Assembly: GCA_030737875.1 (NCBI GenBank)
Contig: CM060921.1
Location: 399,382,192-399,446,191, forward strand
DNA from: Allium sativum
Taxonomy: Eukaryota > Streptophyta > Magnoliopsida > Asparagales > Amaryllidaceae
Direction of reading: 5' to 3'
Length of the DNA: 64,000 nt
This document shows positions 1 to 11,339 of this stretch, one piece after another. The first letter of the stretch is position 1; every line of letters begins with the position of its first letter. Below the pieces are notes generated by a model. That model was not told where the DNA came from. It made no database searches and saw nothing but the letters and a program-made list of their open reading frames with translations. The translations under genes were made by a program, and so were the position numbers.

Positions 1-134
1 TTAAGGTAGAGCGAGGAGCCGTACTAGGGACGGTGCCGGTGTAACTACCCTGCCGTTATGCTGCCGAAATTTTGAATAATATTTGTGTGTTTGAATTATT
101 TTCATATGCTTAAACTATATTTATTCCTTATATA

Positions 135-774
135 GAAAACATTCATGTGTTGAATTGATATTCATTCGTTGTTTAGAAATTCATGTGTTGAATGGTATTC
201 ATATTTTGAAATAAATTGTTAGATAATAAAAATCACATTTTTATCTATATCTAAAAACTATTGAAAACATTCATGTGTTGAATTGATATTCATTCGTTGT
301 TTAGAAATTCATGTGTTGAATGGTATTCATATTTTGAAATAAATTGTTAGATAATAAAAATCACATTTTTATCTATATCTAAAAACTATTGAAAACATTC
401 ATGTGTTGAATTGATATTCCTTCGTTGTTTAGAAATTCATGTGTTGAATGGTATTCATATTTTGAAATAAATTGTTAGATAATAAAAATCACATTTTTAT
501 CTATATCTAAAAACTATTGAAAACATTCATGTGTTGAATTGATATTCATTCGTTGTTTAGAAATTCATGTGTTGAATGGTATTCATATTTTGAAATAAAT
601 TGTTAGATAATAAAAATCACATTTTTATCTATATATAAAATCTATTGAAAACATTCATGTGTTGAATTGATATTCATTCGTTGTTTAGAAATTCATGTGT
701 TGAATGGTATTCATATTTTGAAATAAACTGTTTGATAATAAAAATCACCTTTTATCGACTATATGAACTGTATA
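135..774 (+). repeat. 128-bp tandem repeat, five units, in the 5' LTR
   Basis: Units start at 135, 263, 391, 519 and 647, exactly 128 bp apart, each starting GAAAACATTCATGTG. Units 1-4 are almost identical; the fifth diverges in its last third, and a decayed partial unit follows to about 835. Each unit contains the half-repeat TTCATGTGTTGAAT twice. Confidence 0.95.
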
Positions 775-1373
775 GAAAAATAGTGTTTTGAAATGAATTG
801 TTTTACAATAAAAATCACATTTTTATTGTATGCATAAATCGTTAAAATGCGAAGAGTTAAAAATAGCCACTTGTTCAAAATAAACATAGATGAGTTGAAA
901 TATTCATTAATTAACTAATGAAATGATTTGCACCTATTTATGTAACATTAGAATGAATGGTGTTTTTAAACCAAATAGAAATCGAATATGAAATCGAATA
1001 GAAAATGAAAAAATGATATGAACTGTATATATATGTACATGCAATATTCTTTGAACAGGTTATAGCAAAGGGGCTAGAGAAGAGGAATAAAATTTTGTGC
1101 CCGACAAATAGGTACACATTTACTGATTTGTTTGGGTGATGATTTTGAGCCTATTGGCTAGCCGCTTGGCTTCTTCTTTTTCTTTTTGAGATTAGAAGGA
1201 CCGGGACGCTATTTGCGATTTCCCGACGCTCCCGGTGCAGGGGAGGTTATGGCGAAATTTTTCCAAAATTTAAGGTGTTAGAAAATTTTTTGAAGTGAAA
1301 ACGATATAGAAATCCTTGAATGAACTATATTTATATAACTATATAAATATAAATAAAATTAAAACGAAACGAG

Positions 1374-1812
1374 GCCGTGCAGTTCGTATTTCGAAACCGT
1401 GATTTCAAACGACTAGTACGGGAAATCCGACCATTGGATTTTCCCGAAACCTCAACCGTCGGGTTCGCCTTGGAAATATCTTCCCAACGGCACCAACTTT
1501 GTAGAAATCCAACGGTTGGATTGTCTGGAATGTTTAATTCAAATCTGAAGAAAAACAGCGCCAGAAACGATTATATTTATTTATATATATATATATAATT
1601 ATATTTAATCGAATAACGACGCTGCAGTTCGTATTTTGAAATCGAAATTTCAAACGATTGTGCCGGGAGATCCGACCGTCGGATTTTCCCGAAACTGGAA
1701 CCGTTGGATTCGTTTTGAAAAGACCTTTCTAATGATGTAAATTTTGTGAAGATCCAACGGTTAGATTTTCAGATATGTGTAAATCAAATCTGAAGAAAAA
1801 CAGCGCCACGGC
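1374..1812 (+). repeat. Pair of diverged ~190-bp repeats rich in ATCCRAC palindromes (5' LTR)
   Basis: Two related blocks (about 1374-1565 and 1620-1812) both run from CAGTTCGTATTT to a shared end reading AATCTGAAGAAAAACAGCG. Each contains short palindromes such as ATCCGACCGTCGGAT and ATCCAACGGTTGGAT. The same blocks recur in the 3' LTR near 11939-12377, and weaker relatives lie near 8536-9020. Confidence 0.8.
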
Positions 1813-3623
1813 CGCCTTATGGCCCGAAGCGTCGTTTTGAATAAAATGGCTATTTTAAAATAAATAAAAATAGCGATAAATAGTTATAAAATATCGTAAG
1901 CGATATGGAATGGAAATAAACTGAATTTGCTTGATTTATGTGATGTTTGATGGTTGAATGTGTTTGGTGTGAAAACTATATAAAGAACACAATTGGTGTT
2001 GTCGAATAATTTAACCATTGAAATAAATCGATTTGAAATTCTAAATATACGTGAATTATTTGAAAAGGCCGAGTTAATTCTCATTTCGAATAATCGACCG
2101 ACGATTGAAATTCGAAGATGAAGACGATGGTCGAAGACCGGAGATCTTCACCTCGTTTGGATGGTAACCGAGGTCCTGATTGGGAGGCATCCCGAAATAT
2201 GGATAATGAGTGGTGATCGTTCAGACGTACGTGTTGGTCGAAGGGTTTGCGAGGTATTTAGTGCCTCCGGTTTCGTTCAGACCCAGAACGGACTTGTAAA
2301 TGGACTGTGTGTCCGACATTGGAATTTGTTCTGTGTGATTGATAGCCATCAGTGCACGGTATGAATTGCCTGTGTGGCATGCTAAGATGCAGTGATCAGG
2401 GCTTCTGTTGAAAAGCAAAGTCTTGTGGTGATGATCAAAGCACCGCCTGTGTGGCGTAGCTTTGTGTATAAAGTGAATTCGCGAGCCTCACACCCCGGTT
2501 TGAACCTAAAACGGGAGAAGGACATCAGGGAGGGCCTGCGTTTCTTTCTAGCTAGGGTGGTGTCAGTGACCTACCAGCCCTGACATTTATATACTTTTCA
2601 CCTATGTGGTTGTTGCTGTTGCGAGGCGCCTCGGTTTGATCGGACGATCCGGGTCCGATGGAGTCATTCGTTGGCTCATTTACACCCCAAAGGGTGGGGA
2701 AACGCAGTGTTCAGGAATTTTAATCCACATCGGTGGACCGGCCCTGACGATCCAAAGGCTTGACTGAGTACTTGCCTGAGGGGCGGGCTAGAGCGTCTCG
2801 AATTCGGTGAGGACTATCTTTTGCCTTGGTTCATGACGGAAATCCAATTTCCAAATACGAGACGATGCGGTTTTGATTGTATATATATATGGCGACATGA
2901 TATATGGTACCCATGCCGTCTATGATTGATAGTTATGATTTGAAAGTGTTTTCAAACATATAGACACTAGCAATAATATCAATTGCCTTTGTTTTATTCG
3001 TATCAAGCATATCTTAGCCGTTATAAGGTAAAAACTCTATCCTCCGGTTTGCATTGCATTGTGTGATGGGAACTGAGTCTTATAACGGTTTCATTTTTAT
3101 AAAAAGCATAGCGATGTTTAAAAGAAAGATTTGTTTTAAAGCACTGGCAATCCAATGGAGTAAACCCGTTCCACGAAAGTGGCGTGGTCCTGTGATTAGC
3201 CAATTATATATGTGTTGAGTGGATTTCTCATACCAGTCCCATGACTGACTCGTAGTTTGTTTCACTTTCAAACTCGGGTGCCCCTTTTTCTACACGGGCA
3301 GCCTTGTATTCAGGTTTAGCTGGTTCTTTCTGGATAGCTGGAGCTGAAGATGGATTCTATCATTTATTTCTTTTTATGCTGTTCAACTCCTATTGTACAT
3401 ATTTTGTTTATTTCCGCTGTAGACATTTATGTATAGCTGAACTGTATTTGTACTAAGTAAGATCCTGTATACTGTGTAACTCTGATGATTACTTTTATCC
3501 AGTATATTTTGTTGTTCATTCTGGTGTATTTATTTAATTTTGTTCTGCTATTATATGTTTCTGTGTTATATTCCAAAAGATAACCTTGTTTCCGTGAGAA
3601 CGGGAAATCGGGTCGTCTCAACG

Positions 3624-3635
3624 TGGTATCAGAGC
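3624..3635 (+). other. Primer binding site of element A (initiator tRNA-Met type)
   Basis: TGGTATCAGAGC lies three bases after the 5' LTR end at 3620. This is the usual plant initiator-Met tRNA primer site for first-strand cDNA synthesis. Confidence 0.93.
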
Positions 3636-3845
3636 TTTGGTTAAGCTTAGTTCTGGAATATAACATTCGAACGAACTCGTCAGAAATAGAACCAGTAGTG
3701 TTCTAGGACGGGTAACTCAATACAGATAGGATCAGCAATATCCTAGTATGAGTAAAGCAGAATGAAATAACACCCTGATAGACACATTTACATTGAAGTA
3801 TGTGTTTCTATATTTTAAAATACCTTTTCTGTGACCTGACACTTG

Positions 3846-3860
3846 ATCTGCCATTTGCAG
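3846..3860 (+). promoter_or_regulatory. Candidate 3' splice site just before gag ATG (element A)
   Basis: The sequence ATCTGCCATTTGCAG ends at 3860, thirteen bases before the gag ATG at 3874. It fits a plant acceptor. Paired with a GTAAGT-type donor in the LTR leader (3' LTR copy at 9586; the matching 5' LTR position lies outside the window), it would give an intron of about 4.8 kb carrying the rest of the LTR and the primer site. Splicing is inferred. Confidence 0.45.
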
Positions 3861-3873
3861 AAGTACTAGAAAA

Positions 3874-4674
3874 ATGAGTGTCAGAAGCAGAAGGAATGCA
3901 GAACCGGATATTGAGGCCCTATTAATCAAATATCGAAATATGGGTGGAATACCGTTCTCTGGTGAAGAATCTATTATGAAGACACAAGCTTGGATTCGTT
4001 CAGCTGAGAAAATCTTCGAAGCATTAAAGCTTAGAGATGACCAGAAAAGATTACTGGCCTCCTGGGCTCTCAAAGATGAAGCTTTGTTCTGGTGGGATTC
4101 AGTTATTGAAAATAATCCAGAAGGTGATATCACCTGGGACAGATTTAAAGTAATTTTCTTAGAAAGATTTACTCCTCCCGAAGCGACCGAACGGCTATGC
4201 GATGAATTTTCTTATCTAATTCAAGGCGATATGACCATTCCCGAATATCATAAGAAATTCAGCGAACTTGCTCACTTTGCTCCTCATCTAATTCAAAATC
4301 CGAAGAGGAAAAATCTGAGATTCATTCATGGGCTTCAAAGGAAATACCAGAATAAAGTATTAGGGCATGTGAAGCTTCCTTTTCCAGAGATGATTTACAT
4401 GGCCTATCAGTATGAAGATCTCCATAAGAAAGGAATGTTATGCGACGAAGAAGAAGTCAGTTCTAGTGACATAGCAGAGTCGGAAACTGATATTCCTGAG
4501 GCTAGTACGACGTCTGAAGTCGGTAAGGAGCCCGAAGTAAATCGAAAAAGGGCCAGATCCGAAAAAGAACGAATAATGACCGCCACATGCTCAAGCTGCA
4601 ATAGAAAAGGGCATTTGGCGATAAGTTGCAAATCTTGGAACAAACGAAGGAAAAGTGGATTTAAGCCCACTTAG
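3874..4674 (+). CDS. Gag (capsid/nucleocapsid) of element A, ended by TAG
   Basis: 266-residue protein. The central Retrotrans_gag region (about residues 25-165) has the WALKDEALFWWD and GDMTIPEYHKKF type motifs of plant Ty3/gypsy capsids. A basic C-terminal part holds one CCHC zinc knuckle (C-X2-C-X4-H-X4-C, about residues 238-251). Gag packages the RNA into cytoplasmic particles. The ATG at 3874 follows a candidate splice acceptor. The TAG at 4672-4674 cuts the frame between this knuckle and a second one that continues in the same frame, so the family protein probably once read through here. CAG to TAG is one C-to-T change in a CHG context, typical of methylated plant DNA. Programmed readthrough is the less likely alternative. 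Confidence 0.93.
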   Translation: MSVRSRRNAEPDIEALLIKYRNMGGIPFSGEESIMKTQAWIRSAEKIFEALKLRDDQKRLLASWALKDEALFWWDSVIENNPEGDITWDRFKVIFLERFTPPEATERLCDEFSYLIQGDMTIPEYHKKFSELAHFAPHLIQNPKRKNLRFIHGLQRKYQNKVLGHVKLPFPEMIYMAYQYEDLHKKGMLCDEEEVSSSDIAESETDIPEASTTSEVGKEPEVNRKRARSEKERIMTATCSSCNRKGHLAISCKSWNKRRKSGFKPT

Positions 4675-7600
4675 AAACAAAAGAACCCACATGGGGAAAG
4701 GAGATGCCATAAGTGCCGCCAGGCAGGACATATTGCACGGGAGTGCCAACTCTCAAAGAAATCTGAAGCCGTATGTATAAATGAAGTAGCAGAAACTTCT
4801 GAGCCCTCAGCTAGTCAAGAAAGGGCCGATGTTTTAGAAGGCACGCTTACTGTCAAAAACATTCCAGTCAAAGTACTGTTTGACACAGGCGCGTCACGAA
4901 GTTTCATTGCCAAAGGGGTAGTCAAGAAGTTGGATTTGAATGTGAAGAAGCTCAAAGAGCCAATGACTGTCCGAAATCCAGTTGGAGGTTCCATCAATCT
5001 CAGTTGGGTTTGTGCAGTACCCGTCTCTTTTTCTTGCTATAAATTCCCTATTATCTCTGTCGTCATGAATTTTGATGAATTCGATCTTATTTTGGGATTG
5101 GATTGGTTAACCAAATATGAAGCAGAGGTTAGATGCGCCGAGAGGGTTGTTAGAGCTAAGATTAAATCAGGGGGTTATATAACCATTCCCTGTGAAGGTC
5201 AGAATGCTAATAGGAAAGACTTCTGGGCAGCTTTGAATGTTTCTCCAGCCCAAATTGAAAATATTCCTGAAATCACTGAGAATATTCCTGACCTCATCAA
5301 AGACATTCCTGTCGTCAAGAACTATGCGGATGTGTTCGAAGAAGTTGTTCGCTTACCTCCGCAGAGAGAAATAGATTTCAAAATTGCTTTAATTCCCAAT
5401 GCAAGGCCGGTAGTTCACGCTATTCGAAGAATGTCCTTGAAAGAGAAAGAGGAATTAGACAATCAAACACGACAGCTAGTATGGAAGGGTCTGATCAGGC
5501 CTAGTTTCTCTGATTGGGGTGCAGCAGTAGTGTTTGTCCCAAAATCTGATGGTACTCTACGTCTATGTGTGGATTATCGTGATTTGAACAAGCAAACTAT
5601 AAAGAACAAATATCCATTGCCGCGAATTGATGATTTATTGGATCGATTAAACGGAGCACAAGTATTTTCAAGAATGGACCTAGCTACAGGCTTCCATCAA
5701 CTTCGAATTGCCGAAGAGTGTGTTCCAATGACAGCGTTCAGAGGCCCCGACTTATTCTACGAGTGGTTAGTAATGCCGTTCGGCTTATGTAACGCTCCAG
5801 CTTATTTCGTCGATCTGATGAATAGAGTGTTCAGAGGGGTTTTGAATAAATTCGTTCTGGTTTTTATTGATGATATTCTAATCTTCTCTAAATCAAAGGC
5901 CGAACATGAAAAGCATCTGGAACAAGTGTTAGAAATCCTCAGAAGGAATGTATTGAAAGCAAAGTTTTCCAAATGTATATTCTGGCAAGACGAAGTGAAA
6001 TTTCTGGGCCATGTCGTATCGAAAGATGGAATCGCTGTGGATCCAAGCAAAATCACAGCAATTCAAAATTGGAAACAGCCCAGTACTCCCACTGAAGTCC
6101 GCAGCTTTCTCGGATTGGCTAGCTATTATCGGAAGTTCGTTAAAGACTTTTCTAAGATATCTGGCCACTTAACGAAGCTTACAAAGAAGCATTCTAAGTT
6201 CAAATGGACTCAAGAAAGTGAGGAGGCTTTCGAAGAGCTAAAGTTAAGATTAACGACAGCTCCAGTGTTAACCATCATCGATGGCAACCAAGATTTAAAA
6301 GTATGGACTGATGCTTCTAGAGAAGGCCTTGGTGCAGTGTTAATGCAGAGGGGCCAAGTGATTGCTTATGCTAGCCGTCAACTGAAGCCGCACGAGAAAA
6401 ACTATGTAACTCATGATCTTGAGTTATTGGCTATCATATTCTCTTTGAAAATCTGGAGACACTATCTTCTGGGCGAGAGATTCGAACTGTTTACAGATCA
6501 CCAGTCGTTAAAGTATCTGTTCACTCAGAAGGACTTAAATTTGAGGCAGCAACGTTGGCTGGAGTTCCTTGCAGCATATGACTTTGAAATTATATATACT
6601 CCAGGAAAAGCCAATGTCGTGGCTGATGCATTAAGCAGAAAGAATGTAATGATTGCCAGTTTTATTATCACGACTTCATTGCTAGATAAGATATCTGCTC
6701 TTCTGGAGGATGATCACTTCATTCAGAAGATCAGAAGGATAATTCAACAAGGCGAACCCTCGAGTTTTCAAGTTGATAATGAGGGGATTCTAAGGCTCAA
6801 AGGTCGAATATGCGTTCCTAACATTCCTGAACTTCGAAAGGAAGTATTGGATGAATGCCATAAGTCAAAACTCAGTATCCATCCGGGAGTAAGCAAAATG
6901 TATAATGACATCAAACGCACTTTCTGGTGGAAGTCGATGAAAAGGGACATTTCTTTATATGTAAGCCGATGCCCCACCTGTCAGCTAGTCAAAAGCGACC
7001 AACAGAAATTGGCTGGATTATTACAACCGCTAGAAGTTCCTGGCTGGAAGTGGGAGCATATTTCCATGGATTTCATCGATGGTTTGCCCAGAACCAGGAA
7101 AGGAAATGACAGTATTTGGGTGATCGTAGATCGTTTCACGAAGACCGCCCATTTCATACCTGTCAAATCAAATAGAACCGCTCAGAGTCTGGCGCAAATA
7201 TACTTCAGGGAAATAGTTAGACTACATGGAGTGCCACTCTGTATAGTCAGTGATAGAGATACAATATTCACTAGCAAATTTTGGGAAGCATTTCAAGTCG
7301 AGCTGGGAACGAAGTTAAACTTGAGCACCGCTTATCATCCTCAGACAGACGGTCAGACTGAGAGGGTGAATCGCATTTTAGAAGACCTATTGCGGGCTTG
7401 TGTTATAGATTTCGGTGGATCATGGGAAGACCATCTGCATTTGGCTGAATTCTCTTATAACAACAGCTACCAGGCGAGCCTGACAATGTCGCCATTTGAA
7501 GCATTGTATGGTAGACCTTGCAGATCTCCTGCTTGTTGGGTCGAGCCTGGAAATAGACTTGTGTTGGGTCCCGATATGATTCGAGAAGCCGCCGACAAAG

Positions 7601-8124
7601 TTGATTTTATTAAGAAGAGATTACTCGCTGCTCAAAGCCGACAAAAGAGTTATGCCGATAGAAGAAGAAGGGATATATCCTTTGAAGTTGGCGACTATGT
7701 ATATTTGAAAGTATCGCCGATGAGAGGAGTTATCCGGTTCGGTAAAACTGGAAAGTTAGCACCCAAATTCATTGGTCCGTTTCCTATTCTGGAACGGATT
7801 GGAACTCTCGCATATAAAGTTAAACTGCCTGACTGGTTGCTTGGTGTGCATGATGTATTTCACATATCTCAACTTCGAAAGCACGTTCATGATCCAGACT
7901 TGATCGTGGAAGAAGCAGCTCAGCAGGACATTGAAATTACTCCAGAATTAGCTGTGAGGCGAGAGCCGCTAAAGATTATCGGCAAAGAGACCAAAGAGCT
8001 GAAAAACAAGAAGGTTCACTTAGTCAAGGTGCAATGGAGTGGAGATCCGCGAGATTGTACTTGGGAAACAGAGGAGAGCATTCAGAAAGCTTATCCTAGA
8101 TGCCGAGTAGATATCTCTGATTGA
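4675..8124 (+). CDS. Pol polyprotein of element A: protease, RT, RNase H, integrase, chromodomain-like
   Basis: Continues the gag frame without another stop; the first internal ATG is at 4930 (1064 residues from there). In order: a second CCHC knuckle just after the stop; an aspartic protease site DTGA (near 4882); RT with the DYRDLN region (5570s) and FIDD catalytic box (about 5864); RNase H starting VWTDAS (6301); integrase HHCC zinc finger (about 6840-6990) and catalytic D, D, 35, E (about 7068, 7254 and 7361); and a C-terminal domain (about 7970-8110) that looks like the divergent chromodomain of Tekay elements, thought to guide insertion to marked chromatin. All catalytic residues I checked are present. 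Without readthrough of the TAG at 4672 only internally initiated pol could be made, so this copy is probably defective despite an otherwise intact pol. Confidence 0.95.
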   Translation, partial: KQKNPHGERRCHKCRQAGHIARECQLSKKSEAVCINEVAETSEPSASQERADVLEGTLTVKNIPVKVLFDTGASRSFIAKGVVKKLDLNVKKLKEPMTVRNPVGGSINLSWVCAVPVSFSCYKFPIISVVMNFDEFDLILGLDWLTKYEAEVRCAERVVRAKIKSGGYITIPCEGQNANRKDFWAALNVSPAQIENIPEITENIPDLIKDIPVVKNYADVFEEVVRLPPQREIDFKIALIPNARPVVHAIRRMSLKEKEELDNQTRQLVWKGLIRPSFSDWGAAVVFVPKSDGTLRLCVDYRDLNKQTIKNKYPLPRIDDLLDRLNGAQVFSRMDLATGFHQLRIAEECVPMTAFRGPDLFYEWLVMPFGLCNAPAYFVDLMNRVFRGVLNKFVLVFIDDILIFSKSKAEHEKHLEQVLEILRRNVLKAKFSKCIFWQDEVKFLGHVVSKDGIAVDPSKITAIQNWKQPSTPTEVRSFLGLASYYRKFVKDFSKISGHLTKLTKKHSKFKWTQESEEAFEELKLRLTTAPVLTIIDGNQDLKVWTDASREGLGAVLMQRGQVIAYASRQLKPHEKNYVTHDLELLAIIFSLKIWRHYLLGERFELFTDHQSLKYLFTQKDLNLRQQRWLEFLAAYDFEIIYTPGKANVVADALSRKNVMIASFIITTSLLDKISALLEDDHFIQKIRRIIQQGEPSSFQVDNEGILRLKGRICVPNIPELRKEVLDECHKSKLSIHPGVSKMYNDIKRTFWWKSMKRDISLYVSRCPTCQLVKSDQQKLAGLLQPLEVPGWKWEHISMDFIDGLPRTRKGNDSIWVIVDRFTKTAHFIPVKSNRTAQSLAQIYFREIVRLHGVPLCIVSDRDTIFTSKFWEAFQVELGTKLNLSTAYHPQTDGQTERVNRILEDLLRACVIDFGGSWEDHLHLAEFSYNNSYQASLTMSPFEALYGRPCRSPACWVEPGNRLVLGPDMIREAADKVDFIKKRLLAAQSRQKSYADRRRRDISFEVGDYVYLKVSPMRGVIRFGKTGKLAPKFIGPFPILERIGTLAYKVKLPDWLLGVHDVFHISQLRKHVHDPDLIVEEAAQQDIEITPELAVRREPLKIIGKETKELKNKKVHLVKVQWSGDPRDCTWETEESIQKAYPRCRVDISD

Positions 8125-8361
8125 CTCTGGTGCAAGGTACATTTACCCTACCTTGCATTACCATTTAATTCTCTATTCTGTTGCTATTTTCTTCTCATGG
8201 ATGTGCACTATTTATTCTATACTCTGTATGATTTTGAAAAGTGTATAGAGATTAATTAGTATATTTTTGGAAGGTTAGAAACAAATTGGTTGTTGTATTG
8301 GGTGATCGTAGATTTATCAAACCACTTTCGACTTTATTCCTTTTCGGGGACGAAAAGTTTT
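8125..8361 (+). other. Untranslated gap between pol and polypurine tract, element A
   Basis: About 240 bp without coding signals between the pol stop and the polypurine tract. Nothing else recognised. Confidence 0.8.
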
Positions 8362-8374
8362 AAGTGGGGGAGAT
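8362..8374 (+). other. Polypurine tract of element A
   Basis: AAGTGGGGGAGAT directly precedes the TGTAAC start of the 3' LTR. It primes plus-strand DNA synthesis during reverse transcription. Confidence 0.92.
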
Positions 8375-9179
8375 TGTAACGACCCAGAAAATCTGAACCA
8401 ATTTAAAATTTTTAAATTGGCTAAAATAATGGATTTTAAATATTTAAAATAAATATTTTAAGTAATGGCGATGAAAACTGAGTTGAATCAACATTTGAAA
8501 ACCAATATAATTAAATATAATTATATATAGAATTGAAAATAGCGCGGTAGTTCGAAAATTCAATTTCTAATTTCAAATGAATATACAGAATTCAATATAA
8601 GTCAGAATTGAACGAAACAAGAAATATTTGAATCTGTATAACTATATCTTTATAACGAAGTTAACAAACTGAGATTTCATCTTAGGAATGATAAGATATG
8701 TCCAGTTTGAAATTAGAAATAGTCGCTGTGGAATTTATATATATTTATATATATATATAAGGCCCTTAAAAATAGCAATTTTGCAAACGACCTCGGATTT
8801 CGACGAAACCAGTTTTGTTGGGTCCGTGATGTTAAGTTATTGCTAGATTCCAAATTTCATAATTTTTCGAATCAATATGTGAGCGTGGCAAAAGAAAACG
8901 CGTTTGACCAGTTTCTGTTGAATTTAATCGACTGGAAATTGGCCATTTTTCAAACGGTCTCAGAATTCGACGAAACTAGTTTTGTTAGGACCGTATCGTC
9001 AATACGAAGCTAGAAAATATTTTTCTGGAATTTTTCTAGTCAGTATGTGGCCCCGGTAATTTGAAATGTACGTTTAAAATTCAATATAGTGATTTAAATG
9101 AAAATTCAAAAGGAAACTGATTGTAACAATCGAATCAGCTTGCGATACATATCCCATTGTGTTCGGAATGGGGGTAAAA

Positions 9180-9590
9180 CGCTATGGGCGACAGGCGGTG
9201 GGCCTCGTTTAGAGGTCGTACGTAAAAGTCAACTCTTTGCTAAATTAAATAATTAAATAATAATAAAAAATAATAATAATAATCTTCCCTCCCTTTATCT
9301 TCGTTCTGGCCCCCCCCCCCTTCATTTCGATTTATACAGAAAAAAAAAAAAAAAGAGAAACCCTACGCCTATCGAGCAGCCGCCCCCCCCCCTCGCACGA
9401 TCGACGCCGACGTAGACCTCGCCCCCCTTCCCTCGATCGAAGACCCAATCGCCCCGAAGACTCGACGCCTGCCTCCCAGTTCGAACCCCAACTCGCGCGA
9501 ACTTCGACGAAGAGGAAGACGCCGCCATCGACGAACCGCACCACCTCGAAGCGCCTCCGATCTTCTTTCCCCCCCCCCCCCCTCTGTAAG
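9180..9590 (+). promoter_or_regulatory. Putative LTR promoter and C-rich transcribed leader with splice donor
   Basis: A TGGGCC site II-like motif (about 9210) and an AT-rich TATA-like run (about 9243-9280) are followed by a pyrimidine-rich leader with several poly-C runs (9310s, 9380s, 9420s, 9570-9582). The leader ends TCT/GTAAGT, with GT at 9586-9587, then a T/A-rich intron-like stretch. This resembles the 5' UTR and first donor of a plant gene. Promoter function and start site are inferred. ORFs across the C runs are not credible proteins. Confidence 0.5.
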
Positions 9591-9639
9591 TTTTACTTTA
9601 TTTATTTATTTTATTTTAATTCTGAATTTTTAAAAACCC

Positions 9640-10060
9640 TATTAAAAACTGTTTTATGTTTTAAAAAGGTAAAAACTGAGATTTTTAAAAAGATAAAAGC
9701 TGAATTTTTTTTTAGTTTAAAACTGAAATTTTTAAAAGCATAAAACTGATTTTATTTTAGATAGTTTAAAAACTGATATTAGGATAGTTAAAAACTGATT
9801 TATAAAAAAAAAAAAAAGAAATTAAAACTGATTTAAAAAGATTTTGAAAAACTGAATTTTTAAAAGATTTTATAAAAGAAAACAAAAAACTGATGTGTTA
9901 AAACTGTTTTAAAAGCAATAAAAAAAAAACTGATTTAAAGATTTTATAAAACTGATTTTAAAAAAAGTATTTTAAAACTGATTTTTAGATAAAAGAAAAA
10001 CTGGTTTTTGAAGTAAAGGAAAACTGATTTTTGATACAAAGAAAAACTGTTTTTAAAAGA
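9640..10060 (+). repeat. Degenerate AAAACTGA microrepeat zone
   Basis: By eye about 17 near-copies of AAAACTGATTTT or AAAACTGTTTT occur in about 420 bp, separated by A/T runs. The zone lies just downstream of the putative splice donor, inside the presumed leader intron. Confidence 0.75.
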
Positions 10061-10296
10061 AAAGTAAAAAGAATCATATTTTTATTTGTTGAAAGCAAAA
10101 GTAAAAATCATATTTTTATATATTGAATAGCATAGTAAAAATTCTATTTTTACATATGCAGAGAATACGGGTGAAAGCGACAAATAGGCGAAGATTTCTA
10201 TAAAGAAGAGTCTCGCAGTTGGATAGCTATTGGTGAGATTTCTGATTTAAAAATTATATATGTGTTGAATTTGAAAGTGAATAGCTATATATAAAT

Positions 10297-10322
10297 ATCT
10301 ATATATATATATATATATATAT
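10297..10322. repeat. TA microsatellite in the LTR of element A
   Basis: A run of alternating T and A of about 25 bases, ending at the switch to CGCCCCCTCG. Confidence 0.85.
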
Positions 10323-10699
10323 ACGCCCCCTCGTCCACAAACCATGGACGATATTTATTGGTTGAAATTGTGGTGAAAATTGAATGATTGTTTGGGATTG
10401 TTTGTGATTGATATTGGTTGATTGTGGTTGAAAAATACCCATTTGTGGTTGAGAAATATTTGGTTGAAACCACATAGGATTAGTTTGTGGAAATGAAATA
10501 TATATATACATGCCGCCTGCGTGCGAACTAGATGCATGTTTCCCATTGTCAAAAACCGCGAGGTTTTAAGGTAGAGCGAGGAGCCGTACTAGGGACGGTG
10601 CCGGTGTAACTACCCTGCCGTTATGCTGCCGAAATTTTGAATAATATTTGTGTGTTTGAATTATTTTCATATGCTTAAACTATATTTATTCCTTATATA

Positions 10700-11339
10700 G
10701 AAAACATTCATGTGTTGAATTGATATTCATTCGTTGTTTAGAAATTCATGTGTTGAATGGTATTCATATTTTGAAATAAATTGTTAGATAATAAAAATCA
10801 CATTTTTATCTATATCTAAAAACTATTGAAAACATTCATGTGTTGAATTGATATTCATTCGTTGTTTAGAAATTCATGTGTTGAATGGTATTCATATTTT
10901 GAAATAAATTGTTAGATAATAAAAATCACATTTTTATCTATATCTAAAAACTATTGAAAACATTCATGTGTTGAATTGATATTCCTTCGTTGTTTAGAAA
11001 TTCATGTGTTGAATGGTATTCATATTTTGAAATAAATTGTTAGATAATAAAAATCACATTTTTATCTATATCTAAAAACTATTGAAAACATTCATGTGTT
11101 GAATTGATATTCATTCGTTGTTTAGAAATTCATGTGTTGAACGGTATTCATATTTTGAAATAAATTGTTAGATAATAAAAATCACATTTTTATCTATATA
11201 TAAAATCTATTGAAAACATTCATGTGTTGAATTGATATTCATTCGTTGTTTAGAAATTCATGTGTTGAATGGTATTCATATTTTGAAATAAACTGTTTGA
11301 TAATAAAAATCACCTTTTATCGACTATATGAACTGTATA
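10700..11339 (+). repeat. 128-bp tandem repeat, five units, in the 3' LTR
   Basis: Second copy of the array at 135-774, with the same unit number and the same variant positions (a TTCCTT variant in unit 3 and an altered fifth unit). The two arrays are therefore copies made by retrotransposition and have not expanded independently since. Confidence 0.95.

Larger units (their letters stand above)
1..3620 (+). repeat. 5' LTR of element A (left part missing)
   Basis: Matches 10566-14189 with a few substitutions and a 4-bp difference, mostly in a TA run near 2880-2890. It ends GGGTCGTCTCA at 3620. The terminal sequence TCTCA is imperfectly complementary to the TGTAAC start of the 3' LTR. No coding capacity beyond chance ORFs was seen. 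Confidence 0.93.

Noticed and set aside
9322..9544. Overlapping minus-strand ORFs rich in Gly, Arg and Val
   Set aside because: Product of poly-C runs in the LTR leader, with no domain.
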